DNA of 31,925 nt from Thermoanaerobacterales bacterium. GTDB lineage: Bacteria > Actinomycetota > Acidimicrobiia > Acidimicrobiales > JACDCH01. The notes beneath the pieces were generated by a model. It did no database searches and was not told the origin of the DNA. It saw only the letters and a program-made list of their open reading frames with translations. The DNA is taken from contig PKRH01000026.1 in NCBI GenBank assembly GCA_017577565.1, forward strand, positions 1 through 31,925, read 5' to 3'. Made by a program: the position numbers and the translations under genes. Each line of letters begins with the position of its first letter. Positions within the stretch are counted from its first letter, which is position 1. This document shows positions 22,798 to 29,742 of the stretch, one piece after another.

Positions 22798-24339
22798 GTG
22801 GCGGCCGTGGCGACGCACGCCGACTGGGTGCGCCGCGCCGGTGAGCTGGTGCCCGAGGGCCGGGCGTTCGTCGACGGCGCGTTCGTCGCCGCCGCCGGGG
22901 GCGCCACGTTCCCGTCGGTGAGCCCGCGGGACGGCCGGGTGCTGGCCGAGGTGGCGGCCTGCACCGCCGCCGACGTCGACCGGGCGGTGGCCGCCGCCCG
23001 GGCCGCCTTCGAGGACGGCCGCTGGCGCCGCCGCCCGCCGGCCGAGCGCAAGGCGGTGATGCTGCGGTGGGCCGAGCTGCTGCGCGCCCGTGCCGACGAG
23101 CTGGCGCTCCTCGAGTCGCTGGAGGTCGGCAAGCCGATCACCGACGCCGTCACCGTCGACGTCGCCGGGGCCGCCGGCTGCGTCCAGTGGTACGGCGAGG
23201 CCATCGACAAGCTCTACGGCGAGGTCGGGCCGGTGCGGGAGGGCGCGCTGGCGGTCGTGACCCGCGAGCCGCTCGGGGTGGTCGGGGCGATCGTGCCCTG
23301 GAACTACCCGCTGATCATCGCCGCCTGGAAGGTCGCCCCGGCGATCGCCACCGGCAACTCGGTCGTGCTCAAGCCGGCCGAGCAGTCGTCGCTGTCCGCG
23401 CTGCTGCTCGCCCGGACGGCGGTGGAGGCGGGGCTGCCGCCCGGCGTGCTCAACGTGGTGCCGGGGCTGGGGCCGGTGGCGGGCGAGGCCCTGGCCCGGC
23501 ACCCCGGCGTCGACGCGCTGGCCTTCACCGGCTCGGGGGAGACCGGCGCGCACCTGCTGTCGTGCTCGGCGGCGAGCAACGCCAAGCCGGTGGAGCTCGA
23601 GCTGGGCGGCAAGAGCGCCCACGTCGTGCTGGCCGACTGCCCCGACCTCGACGCGGCCGCCGAGGCCGTGGCCTGGGGGATCTTCTACAACGCCGGGCAG
23701 ACCTGCAACGCCGGCAGCCGGCTGGTCGTCGAGCGCCCGATCGCCGCCGAGCTGGTCGAGCGGGTGGTGGCGATCGCCCGGGGGATCGTCCCCGGCGACC
23801 CGCTCGACCCGGCCACCCGCCTCGGCGCGCTGGTGTCGGCCGAGCACCTCGCGACCGTCGACGGCTGGGTCCGCCGGGCCGAGTCCGACGGGGCCGTGGT
23901 CGCCTGCGGCGGCGCGCCCGTCGAGGTCGTCCCCGGCGGCGCCTACTACCCGCCGACCGTGCTGACCGGGGTCACCAACGACCAGCCGGTGGCCCGGCAC
24001 GAGGTGTTCGGGCCGGTGCTGGCGGTCATCGAGGCCGACGACCCGGCCCACGCCCTGGCCATCGCCAACGACTCGCCCTACGGGCTCGCCGGCGCGGTGT
24101 GGACCGCCGACCTGGCGACCGCGCACTGGATGGCCCGGGAGCTGCGGGTGGGCACCGTGTGGGTGAACACCTTCGACGCCACCGACGTCAGCCTGCCCTT
24201 CGGCGGGTTCGGGGCCTCGGGGCACGGTCGCGACAAGTCGCTGCACGCCCTCCACGCCTGCACCCGCCCGAAGACGACGTGGATCGAGCACGGCCGGCCG
24301 GCGGTCGCCGCGGCCGGCGACCCGGGGAGGACGCCGTGA
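22798..24339 (+). CDS. aldehyde dehydrogenase (PuuC/betaine-aldehyde-dehydrogenase-like)
   Basis: NAD(P)-dependent oxidation of an aldehyde to an acid. The 513-residue protein has IVPWNYPLI (Asn169), FTGSGETGAHLL, VELELGGKSAHVVLADCPDLD (Glu268) and NAGQTCNAGSRLV with catalytic Cys303. The GGKSAxxVxADCPDLD stretch recalls PuuC, while the WYGEAIDKLYGEV segment is common to betaine-aldehyde and aminobutyraldehyde dehydrogenases, so an amino- or trimethylamino-aldehyde is a reasonable but unproven substrate. Start choice is open: GTG 22798 follows GAGGAG by 7 bases and GTG 22807 follows GAGGTGG. One base separates it from the upstream gene. Confidence 0.9.
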   Translation: MAAVATHADWVRRAGELVPEGRAFVDGAFVAAAGGATFPSVSPRDGRVLAEVAACTAADVDRAVAAARAAFEDGRWRRRPPAERKAVMLRWAELLRARADELALLESLEVGKPITDAVTVDVAGAAGCVQWYGEAIDKLYGEVGPVREGALAVVTREPLGVVGAIVPWNYPLIIAAWKVAPAIATGNSVVLKPAEQSSLSALLLARTAVEAGLPPGVLNVVPGLGPVAGEALARHPGVDALAFTGSGETGAHLLSCSAASNAKPVELELGGKSAHVVLADCPDLDAAAEAVAWGIFYNAGQTCNAGSRLVVERPIAAELVERVVAIARGIVPGDPLDPATRLGALVSAEHLATVDGWVRRAESDGAVVACGGAPVEVVPGGAYYPPTVLTGVTNDQPVARHEVFGPVLAVIEADDPAHALAIANDSPYGLAGAVWTADLATAHWMARELRVGTVWVNTFDATDVSLPFGGFGASGHGRDKSLHALHACTRPKTTWIEHGRPAVAAAGDPGRTP

Positions 24340-25256
24340 GCGCCGGGCCCGTCGTCGGCTTCGTCGGCCTGGGCCGGATGGGGGCGCCGATGGCCGCCAA
24401 CGTCGCCCGGGCCGGGTTCCCGCTCGTCGTCCACGACCGGCGCCCGGAGGCGGCCGAGCCGCTGGTCGCCGCCGGGGCCCGCTGGGCCGCCGACGCGGCC
24501 GGGTGCGCGGCGGCCGCCGACGTGCTCGTCACGATGCTGCCCACGCCCGCCGACGTCCGGGAGGTCCTGCTCGGGACCGCGGGCGCGGGCGGCGCAGCCG
24601 GCGCGCTGCGCCCGGGGTCGACGTGGATCGACATGAGCACCTCGACCCCCGAGGTCGCCGCCGAGGTCCGCCGGGTCGTCGAGCCGCGGGGCGTGGCCGT
24701 GCTCGACGCGCCGGTGGCGGGCATGGTCGCCGGCGCCCGGGCGGGGACGCTCGGCATCTACGTCGGCGGCGACGCCGAGACCCTCGCCGCCTGCCGGCCG
24801 GTGCTCGAGGCCATGGGCGACCCCGAGCGCATCCTCCACATCGGCCCCCACGGCACCGGCTACGTGGCCAAGCTGTGCATCAACCTGCTCTGGTTCATGC
24901 ACGAGGTGGCCGCCGCCGAGGTCCTGTCGATCGGGGTGCGGGCCGGCGCCCGCCTGGAGGCGCTGCAGCGGGCCATCGTCGCCAGCCCGGCCACCTCGCA
25001 GGTGGTGGCGCAGGACCTCGACCGCGTGTGGCGCGACGGCGACTACGACCAGAGCTTCCCGCTGGCCCTCGTGTGCAAGGACCTCGGGCTCGCCACCGAC
25101 CTGGCGCGCGCGGTGGGCGTCCCCGCCGAGATGACCGCGCTGACCGAGCAGGTGTTCCGGCGGGCGATGGCCACCTACGGTGGCGACGCGGGCGAGATGT
25201 CCGCGGTCCGCCTCTACGAGGACCTCACCCGGACCCCCCTCCGGTACTCGGCATGA
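24336..25256 (+). CDS. NAD(P)-dependent beta-hydroxyacid dehydrogenase (3-hydroxyisobutyrate dehydrogenase family)
   Basis: Oxidises a beta-hydroxy acid or reduces the matching semialdehyde. The 306-residue protein has an N-terminal Rossmann domain (VVGFVGLGRMGAPMAANVARAG, then DRRPE), a substrate loop DAPVAGMVAGARAGTL (124-139) where most relatives read DAPVSGG, and the catalytic Lys179 in GYVAKLCINLL. The C-terminal helical domain carries DYDQSFPLALVCKDLGLA. The family also includes tartronate-semialdehyde and sulfolactaldehyde reductases, so the substrate is open. The GTG start overlaps the aldehyde dehydrogenase stop by 4 bases. Confidence 0.9.
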   Translation: MSAGPVVGFVGLGRMGAPMAANVARAGFPLVVHDRRPEAAEPLVAAGARWAADAAGCAAAADVLVTMLPTPADVREVLLGTAGAGGAAGALRPGSTWIDMSTSTPEVAAEVRRVVEPRGVAVLDAPVAGMVAGARAGTLGIYVGGDAETLAACRPVLEAMGDPERILHIGPHGTGYVAKLCINLLWFMHEVAAAEVLSIGVRAGARLEALQRAIVASPATSQVVAQDLDRVWRDGDYDQSFPLALVCKDLGLATDLARAVGVPAEMTALTEQVFRRAMATYGGDAGEMSAVRLYEDLTRTPLRYSA

Positions 25257-26464
25257 CCGCGATCCCCACCCCCTCGTACGTCACCGTCGACCCCGCACCC
25301 CGGCTGGTGTTCGGCCCGGGCGCCGTGGCCGAGGTCGGCCCGATCGTGCGCGACCTCGGTGTCCGCCGGGCGCTGCTGGTCACCGATCCGGGCGTCGCCG
25401 CCGCCGGCGTCGCGGCCCGGGTCGAGGCCGCCTGCGCCGCGGCCGGCGTGGCGGTGACCGTGTTCGACCGGGTGGCGCCGAGCCCGACGCTGGCCGACGT
25501 CGAGGCCGGCGTGGCCGCGGCCCGCCGAGCCCTCGACGGCGGCGAGCTCGCCGTCGTCGCCGTGGGCGGCGGCTCGCCGATGGACGCCGCCAAGGCGATC
25601 GCGCTCGGCGCGGTGAACCCGGTGCCGGTCCGCCGGCTCGACGACCCGGCGGCGGTCGAGCGGCCCGGCCTGCCGATCGTGGCGGTGCCGACGACCGCCG
25701 GCACCGGGGCGGAGACGAACGGCTTCGGCGTGGTCACCGACACCGAGGCGGTGCGCAAGGTCTACCTGGGCGACGAGTCGACCGTGCCGGTGGCGGCCGT
25801 GCTCGACCCGGAGCTGACCCTCGGCGTCCCGCCACCGGTCACCGCCGCCACCGGGATGGACGCGCTCACCCACGCCCTGGAGTCGCTGGCGTCGCGCCGG
25901 GCCAACGACGTCGCCGCCGGTGACGCCCTGCGGGCCGTCGAGCTGGTCTCGGCCCACCTGGCCACCGCCGTCGCCGACGGCCGCGACCTCGCCGCCCGGT
26001 CCCAGCTGCTGCTGGCCGCCCACCTCGCGGGCCGGGCCATGCGCTCGACCGGCCTCGGCCTGGCCCACGCCATCGGCCACGCGCTGACCAACCGGGCCGG
26101 CATCCCCCACGGCGCGGCGCTGGCGATGGTCCTGCCCGCGGTCCTGCGCTTCAACCTGCCGGTCCGGGCCGAGGCGTTCGGGGCGGCCGCCGGTGCGTTC
26201 CGGTTCCGGTCGGCGGGACCGACCGCGCCGGGGGACCGCACGGGTGGCCCGGCGTCGGCCGAGGCCGCGGCCCACCGGCTGGTCGACGAGGTGGCGGCCC
26301 TGTCGGCCGCGGTCGGCACCGACAGGCCGCTGCGGGCCGCCGGCGTGGGGCCCGGGCTGGTGCCCGTGCTGGCGGCCGACGCCGTCGCCGACGTGGTGAT
26401 CGCCAACAACCCCCGCCCGGCCACCGAGGACGAGGTGGCCGCCGTCGTCACCGCCGCCCTCTGA
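25253..26464 (+). CDS. iron-containing (type III) alcohol dehydrogenase
   Basis: Reversible NAD(P)-dependent alcohol/aldehyde oxidoreductase, 403 residues. Cofactor site: VAVGGGSPMDAAKAIAL. Metal ligands: Asp203 and His207 in GMDALTHALE, His272 or His276 in LAHAIGHAL, and His286 in GIPHGAALAM. VPTTAGTGAETN is typical of the family, which includes methanol dehydrogenases, GbsB (choline) and DddB (DMSP pathway). Overlap ATGA with the upstream stop. An insertion near residues 316-345 is Gly/Pro-rich. It would pair with the two aldehyde dehydrogenases to take an alcohol to an acid. Confidence 0.92.
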   Translation: MTAIPTPSYVTVDPAPRLVFGPGAVAEVGPIVRDLGVRRALLVTDPGVAAAGVAARVEAACAAAGVAVTVFDRVAPSPTLADVEAGVAAARRALDGGELAVVAVGGGSPMDAAKAIALGAVNPVPVRRLDDPAAVERPGLPIVAVPTTAGTGAETNGFGVVTDTEAVRKVYLGDESTVPVAAVLDPELTLGVPPPVTAATGMDALTHALESLASRRANDVAAGDALRAVELVSAHLATAVADGRDLAARSQLLLAAHLAGRAMRSTGLGLAHAIGHALTNRAGIPHGAALAMVLPAVLRFNLPVRAEAFGAAAGAFRFRSAGPTAPGDRTGGPASAEAAAHRLVDEVAALSAAVGTDRPLRAAGVGPGLVPVLAADAVADVVIANNPRPATEDEVAAVVTAAL

Positions 26465-26493
26465 GCGGCGCCGTCCCCACCGGAGCACGACCG

Positions 26494-27690
26494 ATGCCCG
26501 TCCCCTACGACCAGCTCGACCTCCCCGAGGTCGACCCCTACGCACCCCCGACCGAGATCGTCGAGCGGGCCGGCGGCTCGTGGCTCGCCCGCTCCCGGCG
26601 CACCCCGGTGGTGGTGGGCCACGAGGCGGCCCGCGACCTGCTGAAGGACCGCAGGCTCCACCACCTGCTGCGCCACATGGCCGACGTGCGGGGCTCGGAC
26701 GACCCGGCGCTCGAGCGGCGCCCCGGGTCGATCCTCTCCGCCGAGGGCGAGGAGCACCTGCGGTTGCGCCGGCTGTGCCTCCCGGCCTTCAAGCAGCGCT
26801 CGGTGGACGAGCTCCGCCCCTACATGGCCGGGCTGGTGCGTCAGCACGTGGCCTCGTTCGCCGCGGACGGCGAGGTCGAGCTGGTCGGCCGGCTCTGCGA
26901 GCCCTACCCGGTGCAGGTCATCGCCCACGTCCTGGGCGCGCCGGAGGACGACTGGCCGCTGTTCGCCCGGTGGGCGACCGACCTGCTGATGATCTTCTCG
27001 ACCGACCTCGAGCGCGACCTGCCGGTGGTCAAGGCGTCCCAGGCGGAGATGACGGCCTACGTCGAGGAGCTGATCGAGCGCCGGCGGCGGGAACCCGGCG
27101 ACGACCTGCTGACCAAGCTGATCGAGGCCGAGGAGGACGGCGACCGCCTCAGCACCGAGGAGCTGGTCACGCTGGTCGAGGCCATCCTGACCGGCGGCTC
27201 GGACACGACGCGCAACCAGCTCGGGGCGACCGTGTACCTGCTGCTGCGCCACGGCCGCTGGGGCGAGGTCGTCGACGACCCGGGCCTGGTGCCGATGGCC
27301 GTCGAGGAGGCCCTGCGGCTGTCGGGCACGATCCGCCAGACCGCCCGGGTGGCGACCGAGGACGTCGAGTACCGCGACGTGCTGTTCCCCGCCGGCACGG
27401 TCCTGCTGGTGAGCTTCGCGGCCACGAACCTCGACCCCAGCCGCTACCCCTGGGGCGACGAGGTGCGGTTCGAGCCCGAGGCCGTGCCCCACCTGTCGTT
27501 CGGCGCCGGCGTCCACCACTGCCTGGGGGCGTGGCTGGCCCGGGCGGAGCTGCAGGAGGCGCTGCGGGTGCTGACCCGGGAGCTGCCCGACCTGCGCCTG
27601 GCCGGGGAGGTCGAGTGGCGCCCGAGCCGGTCGTCGTTCGTCGGGCCGACCGTGCTGCCGCTGGCCTTCACGCCCCGCTCCGCCGGCTGA
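26494..27690 (+). CDS. cytochrome P450
   Basis: Haem-thiolate monooxygenase, 398 residues, soluble bacterial type with no membrane anchor. I-helix ILTGGSDTTRNQ (GGSDT at 234-238), ExxR at Glu272-Arg275 (EEALR) and the haem ligand loop FGAGVHHCLG with Cys343 are all present. It starts 29 bases after the alcohol dehydrogenase with GGAG before the ATG, so it is probably the last gene of the operon. It could hydroxylate the imported compound or an N-methyl group, but no ferredoxin or reductase partner is encoded nearby. Specific CYP family not assigned. Confidence 0.93.
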   Translation: MPVPYDQLDLPEVDPYAPPTEIVERAGGSWLARSRRTPVVVGHEAARDLLKDRRLHHLLRHMADVRGSDDPALERRPGSILSAEGEEHLRLRRLCLPAFKQRSVDELRPYMAGLVRQHVASFAADGEVELVGRLCEPYPVQVIAHVLGAPEDDWPLFARWATDLLMIFSTDLERDLPVVKASQAEMTAYVEELIERRRREPGDDLLTKLIEAEEDGDRLSTEELVTLVEAILTGGSDTTRNQLGATVYLLLRHGRWGEVVDDPGLVPMAVEEALRLSGTIRQTARVATEDVEYRDVLFPAGTVLLVSFAATNLDPSRYPWGDEVRFEPEAVPHLSFGAGVHHCLGAWLARAELQEALRVLTRELPDLRLAGEVEWRPSRSSFVGPTVLPLAFTPRSAG

Positions 27691-27709
27691 GGCGGGGCGC
27701 CGGCCGGCG

Positions 27710-27739
27710 TTCGAAGCACGCCGCACGGTCGGCTAGCCT
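27710..27739 (+). promoter_or_regulatory. candidate promoter for tRNA-Gly
   Basis: TTCGAA (27710-27715), an 18-base spacer and TAGCCT (27734-27739) lie about 14 bases before the tRNA. The -10 matches the hexamer used before the CxxC gene; the -35 is weak. Confidence 0.4.
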
Positions 27740-27753
27740 CATACCTCCGCCAC

Positions 27754-27827
27754 GCGGGTGTAGTTCAATGGCAGAACGTCAGCTTCCCAAGCTGATGATG
27801 CGGGTTCGATTCCCGTCACCCGCTCCA
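27754..27827 (+). tRNA. tRNA-Gly (anticodon CCC)
   Basis: A complete cloverleaf of 74 bases including an encoded 3' CCA. The acceptor stem GCGGGTG pairs with CACCCGC. The D arm is TAGTTCAATGGCA-type. The anticodon stem TCAGC/GCTGA holds loop TTCCCAA, giving anticodon CCC. The T arm is CGGGTTCGATTCCCG, and the discriminator base is T (U73), as usual for glycine. It reads GGG codons, which are frequent in this GC-rich DNA. Confidence 0.97.
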
Positions 27828-27841
27828 CGGTGAGTCCAGCG

Positions 27842-27870
27842 CAGCCCGAACCCCGACCGGGTTCGGGCTG
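27842..27870 (+). terminator. strong terminator after tRNA-Gly
   Basis: A perfect 12-bp stem (27842-27853 with 27859-27870), 5-base loop CGACC, then TTCTCGTCCT. It begins 15 bases after the tRNA and is the most canonical intrinsic terminator in the window. The rest of the gap to 28031 shows nothing else I can support. Confidence 0.8.
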
Positions 27871-28031
27871 TTCTCGTCCTCGGGCTCACGGCGACGCTGG
27901 ACGACGTCGTCGCCGACCTGCGCACCTGAGGGCGGCGCGCGGCGGTGGCCGCCACGGCTCGGGTGCCGCGGTGGCCACCGGGGGCGGGCGACGGGCGGGG
28001 CCGCACGGCACCGCCGGGCGTCCCGGCCCGC

Positions 28032-28517
28032 TCAGAGCGCCTTGACCACCTCGACGAGCTGGTCGAGGCAGGTGCCCCAGCCCTCGACGAAGCCCATCTC
28101 GGCGTGCTTGCGGTTGTCCTCCTCGCTCTGGTGGACCGCGATGGCCCGGTAGCGGGTGCCGCCCGACGGCGTGGGCTCCAGCTCGATGATCCCGGTGAAG
28201 GGCATCTCGGCCGGCTGGGGCCGGAAGCCGGGGCCCAGGGCGCCGGTCCAGACGAAGCGCTGGTCCGGCACGACCTCGAGGACGCAGCCCGTGCCGTCGA
28301 ACTCCTGGCCGTCGGGCGACCGCATGACGGTGCGGAAGATGCCGCCGGGCCGCAGGTCGACCTCCGCCTCGGGGGTCTCGAACGGCTTGGGGGCGAACCA
28401 CCTCTTCAGCAGCTCGGGGGTGGTCCACGCCCTGAACACGAGCGACGGGGGCACGTCCACCTCGCGCACCAGCTCGAGGTCGCGGGTCGGATCCAGGGTG
28501 TAGGGGGTGAAGCTCAC
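28032..28517 (-). CDS. AHSA1/SRPBCC-domain protein
   Basis: A 161-residue START-like (helix-grip) protein of the AHSA1 group: LVREVDVPPSLVFRAWTTPELLKRWFAPKPFE, then DLRPGGIFRTVMRSPDG, FTGIIELEPTPSGGTRY and a C-terminal GFVEGWGTCLDQLVEVVKAL helix. Such proteins bind hydrophobic ligands in a central cavity and are very often encoded with an ArsR-type repressor, as here. Its GTG start overlaps the stop of the ArsR gene by 4 bases (GTGA), so the two are translationally coupled. The ligand is unknown. Confidence 0.9.
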   Translation of the reverse strand: MSFTPYTLDPTRDLELVREVDVPPSLVFRAWTTPELLKRWFAPKPFETPEAEVDLRPGGIFRTVMRSPDGQEFDGTGCVLEVVPDQRFVWTGALGPGFRPQPAEMPFTGIIELEPTPSGGTRYRAIAVHQSEEDNRKHAEMGFVEGWGTCLDQLVEVVKAL

Positions 28518-28852
28518 CGGTCGTCCTCCTTGAGGGTCGTGAGGAGCTCGTCGAGTTGGTCGAGCCGCCGCTCCCACAGGCGGCGCTTGTCGGCCAGCCA
28601 GCCGTCGGCGACGGCGAGGCCGGCGGGGTCGAGCTGGTAGATGCGGACGCGGCCCTGCTTGGACGACGTCACCAGCCCGGCACGCTCCAGGACACCCAGG
28701 TGCTGGGTGAACGAGGGGAGCGTCATGTCGAACGGCTCGGCCAGCTCCGACGTGGTCGCCGGACCCGCCACGAGCCGCTCGATGACCTTGCGCCGGGTCG
28801 GGTCGGCCAGGGCCTGGAAGACCTGATCGAGCGACGCCGAACGCTTAGGCAC
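28514..28852 (-). CDS. ArsR-family (winged-helix) repressor
   Basis: A 112-residue ArsR/SmtB-type repressor: DQVFQALADPTRRKVIERLVAGPATTSELAEPFDMTLPSFTQHLGVLERAGLVTSSKQGRVRIYQLDPAGL, with the recognition helix near LPSFTQHLGVLE. No CxC or His-rich metal site is visible, so it probably senses something other than metal. The GTG start at 28852 lies inside an 18-bp palindrome and 7 bases after a -10-like CATACT, so the mRNA is likely leaderless. It forms an operon with the AHSA1 gene and is almost certainly autoregulated through the paired operators just upstream. Confidence 0.92.
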   Translation of the reverse strand: MPKRSASLDQVFQALADPTRRKVIERLVAGPATTSELAEPFDMTLPSFTQHLGVLERAGLVTSSKQGRVRIYQLDPAGLAVADGWLADKRRLWERRLDQLDELLTTLKEDDR

Positions 28853-28861
28853 GTGCCTAAG
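28844..28861. promoter_or_regulatory. operator 1 of the ArsR-AHSA1 operon
   Basis: An 18-bp perfect palindrome, CTTAGGCACGTGCCTAAG, that covers the expected transcription start and the GTG start codon (28850-28852). It shares CTTAGG-N6-CCTAAG with operator 2. Binding here would block initiation. Confidence 0.85.
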
Positions 28862-28888
28862 TATGGGGGAGGACGACGCTTAGGTCAA
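28860..28888 (-). promoter_or_regulatory. promoter of the ArsR-AHSA1 operon
   Basis: Minus-strand TTGACC (plus 28883-28888), exactly 17 bases, then CATACT (plus 28860-28865). Start of transcription would fall about 7 bases on, at the GTG. The -35 lies inside operator 2 and the start site inside operator 1. Confidence 0.75.
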
Positions 28889-28896
28889 GACCTAAG
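28879..28896. promoter_or_regulatory. operator 2 of the ArsR-AHSA1 operon
   Basis: CTTAGGTCAAGACCTAAG: 7-base inverted arms around a CAAG centre, same CTTAGG-N6-CCTAAG core as operator 1. It overlaps the -35 hexamer. The centre-to-centre distance to operator 1 is 35 bases, a little over three helical turns. Confidence 0.85.
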
Positions 28897-28941
28897 TGTC
28901 GTGACCGGTGACGGGCGGGGCGCCTGCGACCGCGGCCGGCG

Positions 28942-29715
28942 TCAGTCGGCGGCGTCGAGGTGGTGGCGGAACGCCGCCCGCCAGACCGCGTCGTAGTGGT
29001 CGTAGTCGGCCCGCAGGGCCTCGCCGGGCCAGTCCGGGGGCAGCAGCTCGGACGGCAGCAGGGGGTCGTGCTGCAGCAGGCGGAGCACGGCCGCCGAGGC
29101 CTCGAAGCCGGCCCGCAGCGCCTGCGTGTCACCCGCCTCGATGCCGGGCAGCAGCTCGGCCAGCTCGGCCCGGAGCTCCTCGGCGTCCGCCGCCCACCCG
29201 GCCAGGTCCCACAGCGCCGCCGGGTCCGGCGCCGGTTCGAGCACGGCGCCGCGCCCCCACAGGCACTGCTCGGCCGCCACCCGGCGGGCCTCGGGCGAGC
29301 GGTCGGCGGGCAGGTTGTCGGGGCGCAGCCAGACGCCCTCCCGCAGCTCGGCCAGCCGCAGGTCGGCGAGGGCCGACCGCAGCGCCGCCCGGTCGGCCGC
29401 CCGGCGGGGGTCGCCCGAGCGCACCATGGCCAGCTCCCAGGTCCCGTCCCACGGCCGGGTGGCGGCCCGGCGGCTCGCCGCCTGGCGGGCCTGGCGGTCG
29501 AGCAGGCGCCCGACCAGCCGGTAGCCGTCGCCGGAGGGCTCGAGCTCGCCGGCGCTCGTCATGCGCGACAGGGCGACCCGCACGGTCCCCTCGGCGATGC
29601 CGAACAGCGCCCCGGCCCGCACCAGCGTCCGGGTCGGCAGCCACGGCGGCTCGGTGCCGAGCAGCGTCGACGCCAGGACCGAGCGGGCGGTGAGGGGCTT
29701 ACGTTCTATCGACAT
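28942..29715 (-). CDS. PaaX-family transcriptional regulator
   Basis: A 257-residue regulator. The N-terminal winged helix reads TARSVLASTLLGTEPPWLPTRTLVRAGALFGIAEGTVRVALSRM (residues about 8-52) and is followed by the PaaX C-terminal region (RPWDGTWELAMV, LRLAELREGVWLRPDNLP, AVLRLLQHDPLLPSELLPPDWPG). The best-known member represses phenylacetate genes through phenylacetyl-CoA, but many actinobacterial PaaX relatives control other genes. It is divergent from a desaturase gene with only 27 bases between the start codons, so it probably regulates that gene and itself. The ATG at 29715 sits in the inverted repeat CGACA-TG-TGTCG. Confidence 0.88.
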   Translation of the reverse strand: MSIERKPLTARSVLASTLLGTEPPWLPTRTLVRAGALFGIAEGTVRVALSRMTSAGELEPSGDGYRLVGRLLDRQARQAASRRAATRPWDGTWELAMVRSGDPRRAADRAALRSALADLRLAELREGVWLRPDNLPADRSPEARRVAAEQCLWGRGAVLEPAPDPAALWDLAGWAADAEELRAELAELLPGIEAGDTQALRAGFEASAAVLRLLQHDPLLPSELLPPDWPGEALRADYDHYDAVWRAAFRHHLDAAD

Positions 29716-29736
29716 GTGTCGTCCAGTGTGTAATAT
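29709..29736 (+). promoter_or_regulatory. promoter of the desaturase gene with overlapping inverted repeat
   Basis: TCGACA (29709-29714), a 16-base spacer and TAATAT (29731-29736), 6 bases before the ATG at 29743: a strong promoter implying a leaderless mRNA. An inverted repeat CGACA-TG-TGTCG (29710-29721) covers the -35 and the PaaX start codon, so it is a candidate PaaX operator. Confidence 0.6.
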
Positions 29737-29742
29737 GGCGGC

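Noticed and set aside
27698..27709. 12-bp palindrome CGCCGGCCGGCG after the P450 gene
   Set aside because: No loop, no T-tract, and such GC palindromes are expected often at this composition; not called a terminator.
25762..27726. 654-codon minus-strand open frame opposite the alcohol dehydrogenase and P450
   Set aside because: Antisense shadow; both plus-strand genes have complete active-site motifs.
27834..27929. Short plus-strand frame ending LTATLDDVVADLRT after tRNA-Gly
   Set aside because: Looks protein-like at the end but spans the terminator hairpin, has no start or SD, and is only 31 codons; kept as noncoding.
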